64,000 bases of DNA from Paracoccus sanguinis (GTDB lineage Bacteria; Pseudomonadota; Alphaproteobacteria; Rhodobacterales; Rhodobacteraceae), in the NCBI RefSeq assembly GCF_900106665.1, contig NZ_FNNA01000002.1, positions 558,001-622,000 on the forward strand, written 5' to 3'. Below the pieces are notes generated by a model. It saw nothing but the letters and a program-made list of their open reading frames with translations. It was not told the origin of the DNA and did not search any database. A program made the translations under genes and the position numbers. This document shows positions 44,586-54,249 of the stretch, piece after piece (positions within the stretch are counted from its first letter, which is position 1; every line of letters begins with the position of its first letter).

Positions 44586-45769
44586 GCGACGGGCCAGCCG
44601 CGATGGCGGGGGACGGCCCGCTGAAAGGGCTGCGCGTCGTCGAGCTGGCGCGCATCCTCGCCGGCCCGTGGATCGGCCAGACGCTGGCCGATCTGGGCGC
44701 CGAGGTCATCAAGATCGAGGCGCCCGAGGGCGACGACACCCGCCGCTGGGGCCCGCCCTTCCTGGACCGGCCGCGCCCCGACGGGGGAACCGAGCGGGTG
44801 GCGGCCTATTTCCACGCCGCCAACCGGGGCAAGACCTCGATCACCTGCGACTTCGGCAACCCCGACGACCTGATCCGGCTGAAAGAGCTGATCGCCACCG
44901 CCGACGTGGTGGTCGAGAACTTCAAGGTGGGCGGGCTCAAGCGCTTCGGCCTCGACTACGAGAGCCTTGCGGCCGCGAACCCGCGGCTGGTCTATGCCTC
45001 GGTCACCGGCTTCGGCCAGGACGGGCCGCGGGCGAGCCAGCCGGGCTATGATTTCCTGATCCAGGGGATGTGCGGGATCATGGACCTGACCGGCGAGCCG
45101 GGGGGCGAGCCGCAGAAGGTGGGCGTAGCCTGGATCGACATCTTCACCGGGCTTTACGGCGTGATCGGCATCCAGGCGGCGCTGGCCGAGCGGGCGCGTT
45201 CCGGCCGCGGGCAGCGGGTGGACCTGTCGCTGCTGGACGTGGGCGTGGCGGTGCTGGCCAACCAGGCGATGAACTACCTGCACAGCGGGACGGCGCCCTC
45301 GCGGCTCGGGAACGCGCATCCGAACATCGTGCCCTATCAGGTGTTTCCGGCGGCCGACGGGCACGTCATCATCGCCTGCGGCAACGACCGGCAGTTCGCC
45401 GGGCTGTGCCGGGCGTTGGGGCTTGGGGCGCTCGACACCGATCCGGCCTATGCGACGAACCCCGCCCGCGTGGCGCACCGCGCCGCGCTGACGCCGATCA
45501 TCGCGGCGGCGACCGGCGCGCGGACCCGGGCCGAGGTCATCGCCGCGCTCGAAGGCGCCGGCGTGCCGGTCGGCCCGATCAACACCGTCGCCGACGCGCT
45601 GGCCGAGCCGCAGGTGGTGGCGCGCGGGATGCAGATTGCGCCCGAGGGGATCGCCGGGCTGCGCTCGCCGCTGGTCTTCTCGCGCAGCGCGCTGGCGCTG
45701 GACCGCGCCGCGCCGCTGCTGGGCGAGCGGATCGATCAGGGCCTGTCGTCGAACCCGAAGGCCACGTAG
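44582..45769 (+). CDS. CaiB/BaiF-family CoA transferase, likely glutarate-specific
   Basis: A class III CoA transferase of 395 residues: [47 protein letters not shown] at the N-terminus, the catalytic Asp in [20 protein letters not shown], and [15 protein letters not shown]. Coupling to gcdH (GTGA overlap) suggests it makes glutaryl-CoA from glutarate using succinyl-CoA or another donor, like mammalian SUGCT; that is inference. A Met at codon 8 is an alternative start. The 3' end overlaps the opposite sulfotransferase gene by 34 bp. Confidence 0.9.
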   Translation: MSDGPAAMAGDGPLKGLRVVELARILAGPWIGQTLADLGAEVIKIEAPEGDDTRRWGPPFLDRPRPDGGTERVAAYFHAANRGKTSITCDFGNPDDLIRLKELIATADVVVENFKVGGLKRFGLDYESLAAANPRLVYASVTGFGQDGPRASQPGYDFLIQGMCGIMDLTGEPGGEPQKVGVAWIDIFTGLYGVIGIQAALAERARSGRGQRVDLSLLDVGVAVLANQAMNYLHSGTAPSRLGNAHPNIVPYQVFPAADGHVIIACGNDRQFAGLCRALGLGALDTDPAYATNPARVAHRAALTPIIAAATGARTRAEVIAALEGAGVPVGPINTVADALAEPQVVARGMQIAPEGIAGLRSPLVFSRSALALDRAAPLLGERIDQGLSSNPKAT

Positions 45770-47115
45770 TCGCGCAGATAGGCGGCCCGCGCCGCCTTGC
45801 GCAGCGCCGGATCATCCAGCACCGCCGGCACCGGCTCGGGCGCCGGGCCGTCGCGGTCGATCCCGGCGCTGCGGGCGAGAAAGCCCAGCTCATCCTGCAT
45901 CCGCGCCTCGCGCGCCACCAGATCGGGGGCGCCGAAGCGGGCGAACCCGGCCAGCACCTCGGACTGGCTGGCCCAGCCGGGATGGGTCGGGATGCCGGTC
46001 TGGCCGTTCAGGTTGCGGCGCAGGAAATCGAGGAAGGCCGCGAAGAGCGGCACCAGCGCGGCCTCGTCCAGCGCGCCCAGCGCGTCGTCGGGCGGCAGCG
46101 GCACCCGGTGCACGTCGCGCAAGACCGCCCGCAGCTCGGGCTTGCGGCCCGAGAGCATGGCGTGAAACGCCGCCCACGCGCGCGGCAGCGGGTGGCGCAG
46201 CACCGTCACGCTGCGGTGGCCGGGGTGGGCGCGCTTCCACTGCCGCAGCGCATTCTGCGTGAGCTCGCCCGCGACCGGGCCGAGAGCGCCCAGCCAGGCC
46301 TCCACCTGCGCCGACGGCCCACCGCGCACCGGCATGAACAGCAGCCCCTGCCCCGCTTCGAGCGTCTGGAACGAGGGCACCGCCGGTCCCCGCGTCGGCT
46401 CGAACCCCGGGATGCGGGAGAGCTGGAACGGGTCGGCGGCAGCGATCTCGGCCTGCAAGGCAGCGAAGTTCTCGACCTTGTCGGCCATCTCGCGCGGGTT
46501 CTGCGGCACCTGATCCTGGGCCGGCTCGACATGGGCAAGGTCGGTCCGCCCCAGCCAGTGCGCGAGCCCGGTCATCACGCCCGCGTCGCGCAGGTCGTCG
46601 TAGCTGAGCCAGAACGCCGTCTGCCCGCGCCGCTGCAACCCGTGCTGGATGCGCTCAAGAAACCCCTGCGTCGCGGCCAGATGCTCGCGGAACGCCGCCG
46701 CATCAAAGGCGATGCGGGCCGGGATCGGCACCTCGGTCTCGTTCAGCTTCCACTGATCGGTCGCATAGGCGAGCTGGGTCGACACGAAGCTGTCCACCGG
46801 GTTGCGGGTCAGGACGATCTTGGCGCAGGCCGGGTCGTCCATCACCGGCTCGAACACCCGCGGGTCGTGGTCGTGGAAATAGCGGAAGCCCTTGACCTTG
46901 CGCGCCCGCGCCATGTGCTGCCAGAGCGCCAGCGGATCGGCCTCACGATCAGCGAGCGTCATGTCGTAGAGCGTCGCCTGGTCCGGCCAGCCCATGAAGT
47001 AGGGATTATAAGCCTCGCCGAAGCAGGCGAGGTCGTGGGCGTTCAGCGTCGCCTCGAGCAGGTTCGACCCGGTCCGCATCCCGGCGAAGATGACGAAGCT
47101 GGTGAACTGGGGCAT
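45736..47115 (-). CDS. Sulfotransferase family protein
   Basis: A 459-residue PAPS-dependent sulfotransferase. The 5'-phosphosulfate loop is SFVIFAGMRTGSNLLEATL near the N-terminus and the 3'-phosphate site is AKIVLTRNPVDSFVSTQLAYA. The C-terminal half (from about residue 235) resembles a second, divergent sulfotransferase-like part (HRSVTVLRHPLPRAWAAFHAMLSG), so the protein may be a duplicated fusion. It closes the polysaccharide gene group and could sulfate the exported polymer; cysQ nearby would recycle the PAP by-product. Confidence 0.8.
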   Translation of the reverse strand: MPQFTSFVIFAGMRTGSNLLEATLNAHDLACFGEAYNPYFMGWPDQATLYDMTLADREADPLALWQHMARARKVKGFRYFHDHDPRVFEPVMDDPACAKIVLTRNPVDSFVSTQLAYATDQWKLNETEVPIPARIAFDAAAFREHLAATQGFLERIQHGLQRRGQTAFWLSYDDLRDAGVMTGLAHWLGRTDLAHVEPAQDQVPQNPREMADKVENFAALQAEIAAADPFQLSRIPGFEPTRGPAVPSFQTLEAGQGLLFMPVRGGPSAQVEAWLGALGPVAGELTQNALRQWKRAHPGHRSVTVLRHPLPRAWAAFHAMLSGRKPELRAVLRDVHRVPLPPDDALGALDEAALVPLFAAFLDFLRRNLNGQTGIPTHPGWASQSEVLAGFARFGAPDLVAREARMQDELGFLARSAGIDRDGPAPEPVPAVLDDPALRKAARAAYLRDYVAFGFDDRP

Positions 47116-47243
47116 GGGGCGGTCCTGGCGGTCTGCTGCCGCGGCGGGTGCGGGGCGGGCGCACGGTCGGACGCCGCGCGCGCAAGGTCAACCGGGCGGG
47201 TGCGTGAAATCCGCACGGCAACGCGCGGGACGGGGCGGAGGGT

Positions 47244-49073
47244 TCAGCTCGCCAACCCCCGCCACCGCTCGCGCGCGGCGCGCGGGTCGGGCGCGGGGGG
47301 CGCGGTCTCGCCCAGTCCGCGCAGCAGCCGGGCATTGCCCATGCCGCGCGGCTTCAGCCCGGCATTGCGCAGCCGCGTCAACAGGTCGGCCGCCCCGGTC
47401 AGGTCCTGCACGCCCGGCGGCGGCGGCAGGCGGTCGCCCCACTCGGGCCGCAGGGTCTGGATCAGCTCGGCCAGCGGCTCGTCGGGGGCCGAGATCATGT
47501 CGGTCAGCACCCAGCGCCGCACCTGCGCCTTGACCCAGACCGAATCGAGGATCTTCAGATACTCCGCCTCGGCCCGCTGCAACCGCGCCGCGATGCGGCG
47601 AATGTCGTCGAACGGCATCCCCGACTGCAGCAGCGGCACCAGCCAGGCCCCGGTCAGCACGAACATCCGCGCGTTCGGATCGGTCGCCATGAACCAGTTG
47701 AGCCCCTGGTGGTCGCGCGGCGCGTAAAGGAACGTCGGCATCGGCCCCGACGAGCGGATGAGCGAGGTCAGGAACCCCTGCGGGTCGATGTTGCGCAGCC
47801 GCGGATTGGCCGACAGCGCGCCGGGCCCGACCGCCTCGCCCGAGGCGAACTCGATCTCGTCGTTCGACAGCAGGTGCCCGTGGACCTCGCGGCGCGAGGC
47901 CGCCGCGAGCCAGCCGCGCAGGCCGACGAAGACGTCGCCCAATCCATAGACCACCGCATAGGGCTGCGAGGTCTTGCCGTTCTCGGCGTCCTTGCGGGGA
48001 AAGCGGCTCTGCATGTAGAGCCCCGGCCGCCCCGTCCGGCGGCGCTGCGCGGCCCGGTCGAGCAGCGCCTCGATCCGCTCGGTGTCGGGCTCGTCGTGCT
48101 GGGCCTCGCCCTCGGCGGCCATCGGGAAGGCCGCATAGAGCCCGTGCGCGCCGGGCCAGATCTTGCGGGCGACGAAGATGCGCGAGTTTTCGAGCAGCGC
48201 CTGATGGTCGTCGTAGAAGACGTAGGGCTTGCCGTTGCTGTCGAACTTGGCCAGCGTCAGCGACCGGCTTTCGATGGTCACCGAGTGGCGGCGGGCGAGG
48301 GTCTGGAAGTAGCTCTCGTCCGGGATCCAGACGTGGCGGAAATAGCGGTCGAACTCGGCCCGGCGCGGGTCCGACAGGATCGCCCGCAGGGTCCGCGCCG
48401 TGAGGCACCACCATTGCGAGCCGATGTGCGGCGCGACCCCCTGCGGCAGGCTGCGGCGCAGCCCCAGCCGGCGCTGCCACGCCACCATCCGGTCGAAGAG
48501 CTTGCGGTTCTGCCGGAAGGCGAGCGGGAAATGCAGGGTGAAGCGTTCCTCGCTCAGCCCCCCCACGGTCCAGTCCACGTCGCGCACGTTGACGCTTTCG
48601 ATGTGGTCGGCGTCGGGATCGCGGGCAAGGAACAGCCGCAGCTCATGCACGGGCCTGAGCGGCAGGCAGGCGCCCGAGACGAGAAGGACGTGGGTCAGGT
48701 CGGGGTGCGCCGCCAGCAGCGCCGCCACCGCGTCCTGGGTCGCGGCGACCAAGCTGAAGGTGCCCCAGCTGCACCCCCGGCGCGGCGCGAAGGTGATGGG
48801 CAGGTCGGCGAGTTCGGCCTGCATCCCGGCCAGCTCGGCCTCGGGCGCCTTGGCATCGACGTGCATCGCCACGCAGGCCCCGCCCTCGGCCCAGATCCGC
48901 GCCATCCGCGCGGCGAGCGGCAGCCGGTCGTGGCACAGCATGACGACGCCCAGCCGCACCGCGGCGTTGGCAGGCGCGCCCACCCAGCCGTCGCGGACGG
49001 GCAGCGCCGACACCGTCGCCCCGCGCGACGGTCGTGGGATGATCGCGGACCCGGCGCGAACCGGCCCGCTCAT
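47244..49073 (-). CDS. GT14-like (Core-2/I-branching) glycosyltransferase with C-terminal extra domain
   Basis: A 609-residue protein. The first ~330 residues match the beta-1,6-N-acetylglucosaminyltransferase group: VVMLCHDRLPLAARMARIWAEGGACVAMHVDAK, then LVSGACLPLRPVHEL, HIGSQWWCLTARTLRAIL and VWIPDESYFQTLARR. The C-terminal ~270 residues are of the uncharacterised type (DUF5927-like) common in Rhodobacterales. It probably builds a surface polysaccharide. The ATG at 49073 overlaps the upstream glycosyltransferase stop (ATGA). Confidence 0.85.
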   Translation of the reverse strand: MSGPVRAGSAIIPRPSRGATVSALPVRDGWVGAPANAAVRLGVVMLCHDRLPLAARMARIWAEGGACVAMHVDAKAPEAELAGMQAELADLPITFAPRRGCSWGTFSLVAATQDAVAALLAAHPDLTHVLLVSGACLPLRPVHELRLFLARDPDADHIESVNVRDVDWTVGGLSEERFTLHFPLAFRQNRKLFDRMVAWQRRLGLRRSLPQGVAPHIGSQWWCLTARTLRAILSDPRRAEFDRYFRHVWIPDESYFQTLARRHSVTIESRSLTLAKFDSNGKPYVFYDDHQALLENSRIFVARKIWPGAHGLYAAFPMAAEGEAQHDEPDTERIEALLDRAAQRRRTGRPGLYMQSRFPRKDAENGKTSQPYAVVYGLGDVFVGLRGWLAAASRREVHGHLLSNDEIEFASGEAVGPGALSANPRLRNIDPQGFLTSLIRSSGPMPTFLYAPRDHQGLNWFMATDPNARMFVLTGAWLVPLLQSGMPFDDIRRIAARLQRAEAEYLKILDSVWVKAQVRRWVLTDMISAPDEPLAELIQTLRPEWGDRLPPPPGVQDLTGAADLLTRLRNAGLKPRGMGNARLLRGLGETAPPAPDPRAARERWRGLAS

Positions 49074-50095
49074 GCCCAGTTCCCGCGCGAGATCAGCCCC
49101 AGATCCTCGAGCTGCCGCCAGTCGCGGTAGCGGCGCGAGTGCGGCGACCAGAAATCCACCGCCGCCTGCAACCCCTGGTGATAGGCGCGGTATTCCTGAC
49201 TGTCGGCGTAATGCTGGCGGCGGTCCAGCTCTTCGGCGGACTTGACGGCGAAGGTGGACAGGAACTTGGCGTGCAGCAGCGCGCCCGAGGCCATCTCGCC
49301 CCCGTCCTCGTCATAGACCACGTTCAGCGAGCGCGGCAGCAGCATGTGGGTCGAGCTGACATAGGCGAACCGCCGCTCCCACCGCACGAGGGGGATCTTG
49401 TTCAACGCCGGCGCCGCGGCCGGGCGGTCAGCAAAGAACACCCGCGCCCGCGGCCCGCCCTGGATCCACAGGTTGCGGAAGCGACGGTTCTTGCGGATCG
49501 CGTAGTTGGCGGGATCGAACCAGGCGGCGATCTCGAACGGGTCCTGCCCTTCGGCGTAGGGCTGATCGGCGACCGAGCCCTTGGGATACATGTCCAGCAG
49601 CATCGCCGAAAAGGCGCGGTGGCCCGACGATTCGAGCCAGTCGGTCAGCGCCCCGAGCGGGCGGGTGTTGGCGTGGGGATAGACGAGGAACTCGTCGGGA
49701 TCGACGGTCAGGCACCAGTGACCGGACCCGTAGCGGCGCAGCAGGCCGTTCATCCAGTCGACCCCGAATCGCGCACCCTTGTAGCTTTCAGAGGTGGTCC
49801 ACAGCGACACGTCGGGCTGCGCGGCCAGATAGTCGTGCCCGCCGTCGGTGCTGGCGTTGTCCACCACGAGGAAATGCCCGACGCCCATGCGCCGGTAGTA
49901 GTCGAGAAAATACGGCAGCCGCGGCTGTTCGTTCCGCAGGGTGACGAAGCAGAGGATGCTGCGCGGGCCGATCAGCCGCGTGCGATCGGAGACGGAAGAG
50001 AGCCGGCGGGCCCGGCGCATCCCCCGCGCGACATAGTACTGCCGCGCGACACGAAGTCTGAAAAGGCCAACCAGACGATCGAGAACACCAGACAA
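49070..50095 (-). CDS. GT2/GT92-like glycosyltransferase, copy A
   Basis: A 341-residue glycosyltransferase: SILCFVTLRNEQPRLPYFLDYYRRMGVGHFLVVDNASTDGG, then catalytic-type HWCLTVDPDEFLVYPH and a C-terminal HAKFLSTFAVKSAEELDRRQHY. It is a paralogue of the gene at 50260-51315. The listed start is a TTG without a good ribosome site; a Met about 24 codons in (in YVARGMRRARRLSS) is also possible. It is coupled to the GT14-like gene downstream. Confidence 0.82.
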   Translation of the reverse strand: MSGVLDRLVGLFRLRVARQYYVARGMRRARRLSSVSDRTRLIGPRSILCFVTLRNEQPRLPYFLDYYRRMGVGHFLVVDNASTDGGHDYLAAQPDVSLWTTSESYKGARFGVDWMNGLLRRYGSGHWCLTVDPDEFLVYPHANTRPLGALTDWLESSGHRAFSAMLLDMYPKGSVADQPYAEGQDPFEIAAWFDPANYAIRKNRRFRNLWIQGGPRARVFFADRPAAAPALNKIPLVRWERRFAYVSSTHMLLPRSLNVVYDEDGGEMASGALLHAKFLSTFAVKSAEELDRRQHYADSQEYRAYHQGLQAAVDFWSPHSRRYRDWRQLEDLGLISRGNWA

Positions 50096-50259
50096 AACAA
50101 TATCCCGACTTCAAAACGTAACCAAGGAAACCCCGGTTGGCCTTGGCCTGAGCTATACGCCAACTCGGCAGTATAAACACCTGTCGATAACGTCAGGTAA
50201 ATTGCAAAAGTCGTTGATATTGCCCGCTTGGGTTGCGGCACGGCCCCCGCGCGGGACGG

Positions 50260-51315
50260 CTATCCGCCCGCCCATCCCCCGGTCGCCATCAGACCCGCGG
50301 CAACGAGGCTCTGCCAGCCCGCCAACCGGGCTGCGCCGGGGTGCCACAGGTCGGGGTTGGCGCCCAGCGCGGCGTAATAGTCGTCGAAGGCGTCGGGGTC
50401 GTGGAAATGCTGGCGGCGGGTCCGCTCGATGGCGGATTTCGCGACGATCTCGGGCAGGAACTTGGTGTGCAGCAGCGCGCCCGACAGGCGCGGATCGCCC
50501 GGCCCGTCCCAGCAGGCATTCAGCCGCGCCGGCAGCATCGAGTGGGTCGAGTTCACATAGGCGTAGCCGCGCCGCCAGCGCACCAGCGGCAGCTTGTTCA
50601 GCGTCGGCGCCCGGTGCGGGCGGTCGGCGAAGAACACCCGGTCGCGCACCCCGCCCTGCACCCAGCGGTTGCCGAGCGGCGCCTGCACCCGGCAGCGGTA
50701 GGGACCGGCGTCGAACCACCTGAGCCGCGCGAGCGCCGCCTCAGGCCCCAGCCCACCCGGGTCGAGCGGCCCCTGCGGGAACAGCTCGACCATCAGCGCC
50801 CCCAGCGCCGGCACCCGGCGCCGGTCCAGCTCGGCGGTGAGGTCGTCGAGCGTGGCCCGGTCGTCGTGGGGAAAGCCGAACAGCTCGTCAGCATCGAGCG
50901 TCAGGCACCAGCGCCCCGCCCCGTGGCGCGAGAGCAGCCAGTTCGTCCAGTCGCGCCCGAAGCGCGAGGCGCGATAGCTGGCCGCGGTCGTCCACAGCGT
51001 CACGTCCGGCTGCACCGCCAGCCACGCGGCGCCGCCGTCGTCGCTCGCGTTGTCCACGATCAGGAAATGCCGCACGCCCAGCCGGCGGTGGTGGTCGAGC
51101 CAGCGCGGCAGCCGCCCCATCTCGTTGCGCACCACGGCGACGACCAGCACCCCGCCGCGCGGCGGCGGCACGGGGCCCGAGACATGGGTCAGGTCGCGGC
51201 GGCTGCGGAACGCCGCCCACAGGATCCGCCGGCGCCGCAGGTCCAGCCGCAGCGCCGCGCCGGGGCGGCGTCTGCCGGGATCAGCGGTGGGCGGAGCGGA
51301 CGGCGCGGCCCCCAT
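50260..51315 (-). CDS. GT2/GT92-like glycosyltransferase, copy B
   Basis: A 351-residue paralogue of copy A with the same landmarks: VLVVAVVRNEMGRLPRWLDHHRRLGVRHFLIVDNASDDGG, RWCLTLDADELFGFPHDD, NKLPLVRWRRGYAYVNSTHSMLP and LLHTKFLPEIVAKSAIERTRRQHF. The start lies one base after the galE stop, so it belongs to the galU-galE operon. The 164-bp gap to copy A is clearly AT-richer than its surroundings. Confidence 0.85.
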   Translation of the reverse strand: MGAAPSAPPTADPGRRRPGAALRLDLRRRRILWAAFRSRRDLTHVSGPVPPPRGGVLVVAVVRNEMGRLPRWLDHHRRLGVRHFLIVDNASDDGGAAWLAVQPDVTLWTTAASYRASRFGRDWTNWLLSRHGAGRWCLTLDADELFGFPHDDRATLDDLTAELDRRRVPALGALMVELFPQGPLDPGGLGPEAALARLRWFDAGPYRCRVQAPLGNRWVQGGVRDRVFFADRPHRAPTLNKLPLVRWRRGYAYVNSTHSMLPARLNACWDGPGDPRLSGALLHTKFLPEIVAKSAIERTRRQHFHDPDAFDDYYAALGANPDLWHPGAARLAGWQSLVAAGLMATGGWAGG

Positions 51316-51316
51316 C

Positions 51317-52318
51317 TCAGGCCGCGTAGTGCCCCGTCTGGTGCCAGCGCCACGCGTCGGCGATCATCAGCGGCAGGGTCGAGCGTTCCGGCCGCCAGCC
51401 GAGCACCCGCCCTGCCTTTTCGCTGCCCGAGACGAGCTTGACCGCATCGCCCGCGCGCCGCGGACCATCCACCATCGGCACCTCGCGGTTGGTCACGCAG
51501 CGCGACTGGTCGACCACCTCGCGCACCGAAAACCCGTTGCCGGTGCCGAGGCAGAAGACCTCGGTCCCGCCCTGCGGGAAGGCATCGGAGCGGCGCAGCC
51601 AGTCGAGCCCCAGCACATGCGCCGCCACCAGATCGACCACGTGCACGTAGTCGCGGATGCAGGTGCCGTCCGGGGTCGGATAGTCGGTGCCGTGGATGGT
51701 CAGCGCCGGACGCTTGCCGTCGATGGCGTCGAGGATCAGCGGCACGAGATGGGTCTCGGGCTGGTGGAACTCGCCCACCTCGGCGTCGGGATCGGCGCCC
51801 GCCACGTTGAAGTAGCGGAAGATCACCGAGCGCAGCCCGTCCGAGGCGCCGAAGTCGGCGAGCATGTCCTCGATCGCCCGCTTGCTCGCGCCATAGGCGT
51901 TGAGCGGGTGCTGCGGCGTGTCCTCGTCCAGCACCACCCCGTCATGGTCGCCGTAGGTGGCGCAGGTCGAGCTGAAGACGAAGTCCCGCACGCCCGCGGC
52001 GACCGTCGCCTCGATCAGCGTGAGGGAGGCCGCGACGTTGCCGCGCCAGTACTTGCCCGGCTCGCGCATCGCCTCGCCCACCTGGCTCAGCGCGGCGAAG
52101 TGCATCACCGCGACCGGCGAATGCTCGCGGAACGCCGCATCGAGCCGGTCGCGGTCGGCGAGGTCGCCCTCGACGCAGGGGCCGAACTTCACCGCCTCGC
52201 GCCAGCCGGTGCAGAAGTTGTCGTAGGTGACGGGGATGAACCCCGCCGCCGCGAGCGCCTTGCAGGCGTGCGAGCCGATGTAGCCGGCGCCGCCGGTCAC
52301 GAGAACCCGGTCGGCCAT
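51317..52318 (-). CDS. galE: UDP-glucose 4-epimerase
   Basis: Interconverts UDP-glucose and UDP-galactose with bound NAD. The 333-residue product has VLVTGGAGYIGSHACKAL, the SSTCATYG Ser region, YGASK catalytic Tyr/Lys, RYFNVAGADPDAEVGE and RDYVHVVDL. It follows galU by 3 bp. It supplies sugar nucleotides for the polysaccharide glycosyltransferases next door. Confidence 0.96.
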   Translation of the reverse strand: MADRVLVTGGAGYIGSHACKALAAAGFIPVTYDNFCTGWREAVKFGPCVEGDLADRDRLDAAFREHSPVAVMHFAALSQVGEAMREPGKYWRGNVAASLTLIEATVAAGVRDFVFSSTCATYGDHDGVVLDEDTPQHPLNAYGASKRAIEDMLADFGASDGLRSVIFRYFNVAGADPDAEVGEFHQPETHLVPLILDAIDGKRPALTIHGTDYPTPDGTCIRDYVHVVDLVAAHVLGLDWLRRSDAFPQGGTEVFCLGTGNGFSVREVVDQSRCVTNREVPMVDGPRRAGDAVKLVSGSEKAGRVLGWRPERSTLPLMIADAWRWHQTGHYAA

Positions 52319-52321
52319 GCC

Positions 52322-53212
52322 TTACTCGGCGGCCTTGCGCATCGCCATGACGTCGGCGAGGTAGTCGGCGAACTCGTCGCGCAGCTCTTCGCGGGCAAGG
52401 CCAAAGGCCACCGTCGCCTGCAGGAACCCGGCCTTCGAGCCGCAGTCGTAGCGCTGGCCGCGGAAGCGCAGGCCGAACACGGGGCGGCCTTCCTCGATCT
52501 CGTCGGCGATGGCGTCGGTCAGCTGGATCTCGCCGCCCGCGCCCTGCTTGAGCTTGTTGAGGTTGTCCATGACCGTTGGCGCGAGGATGTAGCGCCCGAT
52601 CACCGCGAGGTTCGACGGCGGGTTGTCCTTGGGCTTCTCGACCATGCCCCGGGCGCGGACGATGGCGCCCATGTCCTCGGCCACGTCGAGGACGCCGTAG
52701 GACTTGGTCTTCTCGCGCGGGACTTCCATCGTGGCGACCATGCTGCCGCCGGTCTCGCGGTGGGCCTCGATCATCTGCTGCAGGCAGGGCGGATCGCCGG
52801 CGATCACGTCGTCGGTCAGCAGCACCGCGAAGGGCTCGTCCCCGATCAGGCGGCGGGCACACCACACCGCGTGGCCCAGGCCCATCGCCTTGTGCTGGCG
52901 GATATAGGCGATGGCGCCCGATTCCATGTTGGTCTGCCGCAGCAGTTCCAGCAGATCGTCCTTGCCGGCCTTGCGCAGGGTGTTTTCCAGCTCATGCGCG
53001 TGGTCGAAGTAATCCTCGAGCGCGCCCTTGCCGCGCGAGGTGACAAAGATGAATTCCTTGATCCCGGCCGCGCGCGCCTCGTCGATCGCATACTGGATCA
53101 ACGGACGGTCCACGAGCGTCATGATTTCCTTGGGAATGGACTTGGTGGCGGGCAGGAATCGGGTTCCGAGACCGGCCACGGGAAAGATTGCCTTGGTAAC
53201 CTTGCGCTGCAT
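52322..53212 (-). CDS. galU: UTP-glucose-1-phosphate uridylyltransferase
   Basis: Makes UDP-glucose. The 296-residue product has KAIFPVAGLGTRFLPATKSIPKEIMTLVDRPLIQYAIDEA, then VLLTDDVI, GVLDV and VEKPKDNPPSNLAVIGRYIL and GSKAGFLQATVAFGL. The start at 53212 is set by GGAGG just upstream. It heads the galU-galE-glycosyltransferase operon. The 232-bp gap to kdsB (53213-53444) has no gene. Confidence 0.96.
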   Translation of the reverse strand: MQRKVTKAIFPVAGLGTRFLPATKSIPKEIMTLVDRPLIQYAIDEARAAGIKEFIFVTSRGKGALEDYFDHAHELENTLRKAGKDDLLELLRQTNMESGAIAYIRQHKAMGLGHAVWCARRLIGDEPFAVLLTDDVIAGDPPCLQQMIEAHRETGGSMVATMEVPREKTKSYGVLDVAEDMGAIVRARGMVEKPKDNPPSNLAVIGRYILAPTVMDNLNKLKQGAGGEIQLTDAIADEIEEGRPVFGLRFRGQRYDCGSKAGFLQATVAFGLAREELRDEFADYLADVMAMRKAAE

Positions 53213-53444
53213 CAACGAACCTCCGCATGCGAGCCGTGCCGGTGAACACATTATCGGCCTCTCCGTTCCCACCGGCAAGGCGGACGCAGCGGAGGTCATC
53301 AAATTAATGCCGCAAAGCAGCATCAAATCGGTCAGTCAGCAGGCAAACCGCTGAGGAGCCCCGAAAAACGATCCGGCTGAGACGGGGCGGGTAGCCCCTG
53401 CCGCGACCATTTGTCCTGTTCTTCGGATCGCTGACCGTTCGCGG

Positions 53445-54245
53445 TCAGGCCGCCCCCATCTCGGCCAGCATCGATTCGATGCGGGAGACGTCCGAGGGGT
53501 TGTTCAGCTCCCAGAAGGCGCGGCCGCGGGCCTCGACCTCGACGCAGAGCACCCGCCGCCCCTGCTCGAGGAAGCGCAGCTGCTCGAGCCCCTCGAGCCG
53601 TTCCAGCACCCCCTCGGGCCAGCCGGGATATGCGGCGAGCGCGTCCGGGCGATAGGCATAGACCCCGACGTGGTGATAGACCGGGCTCGGCGCGTCGGGC
53701 GCCAGCTCGTGCCCCACGTAGGGAATGACTTCCTTCGAGAAGTAGAGCGCCGAGCGGTCGGCACCGAAGACCGCCGTGGTGCCACCCACCCGCCCCGCGG
53801 CGCGATCGGCGATCAGGTCGGCGCGCATCGCGCCGGTCGCGTTCAGCACCGGGGTGGCGACCTCGGCCCCCGGGGCGGCGCGCAGCCCCGCGACCAGTTC
53901 TTCCACGAACCAGGCGGGGGTCAGCGGCGCGTCGCCCTGCAGGTTCACGACGATCTCGGGGCGCGCGGCAAGCTGGCCCAGCACCTCGGCACAGCGCTCG
54001 GTGCCGTTGCGGCAGTCGGGGCTGGTCATGGCGACCTCGGCGCCGAAGCCCGCCGCATGGTCGGCGATGCGGGCGTCGTCGGTGGCAACGATCACGCGCT
54101 CGACCCCGGCGACCTCGCGGGCGGCGTCCCAGCTGCGGCGGATCAGGCTGCGGGCCTCGCCGCCCGCGCCGCGCAGCTCGACCAGCGGCTTGCCGGGGTA
54201 GCGGGTCGAGGCGAACCGCGCCGGGATGACGATGACGACCGACAT
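53445..54245 (-). CDS. kdsB: 3-deoxy-manno-octulosonate cytidylyltransferase
   Basis: Activates Kdo as CMP-Kdo for lipopolysaccharide or capsule. The 266-residue product starts VIVIPARFASTRYPGKPLVELRG, with VIVATDD, SPDCRNGTERCAEV, VVNLQGDAPL and HHVGVYAYRPDAL. A second kdsB copy for capsule use is common near capsule exporters, so this may not be the housekeeping copy. It lies 4 bp after cysQ. Confidence 0.92.
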   Translation of the reverse strand: MSVVIVIPARFASTRYPGKPLVELRGAGGEARSLIRRSWDAAREVAGVERVIVATDDARIADHAAGFGAEVAMTSPDCRNGTERCAEVLGQLAARPEIVVNLQGDAPLTPAWFVEELVAGLRAAPGAEVATPVLNATGAMRADLIADRAAGRVGGTTAVFGADRSALYFSKEVIPYVGHELAPDAPSPVYHHVGVYAYRPDALAAYPGWPEGVLERLEGLEQLRFLEQGRRVLCVEVEARGRAFWELNNPSDVSRIESMLAEMGAA

Positions 54246-54249
54246 CGCC

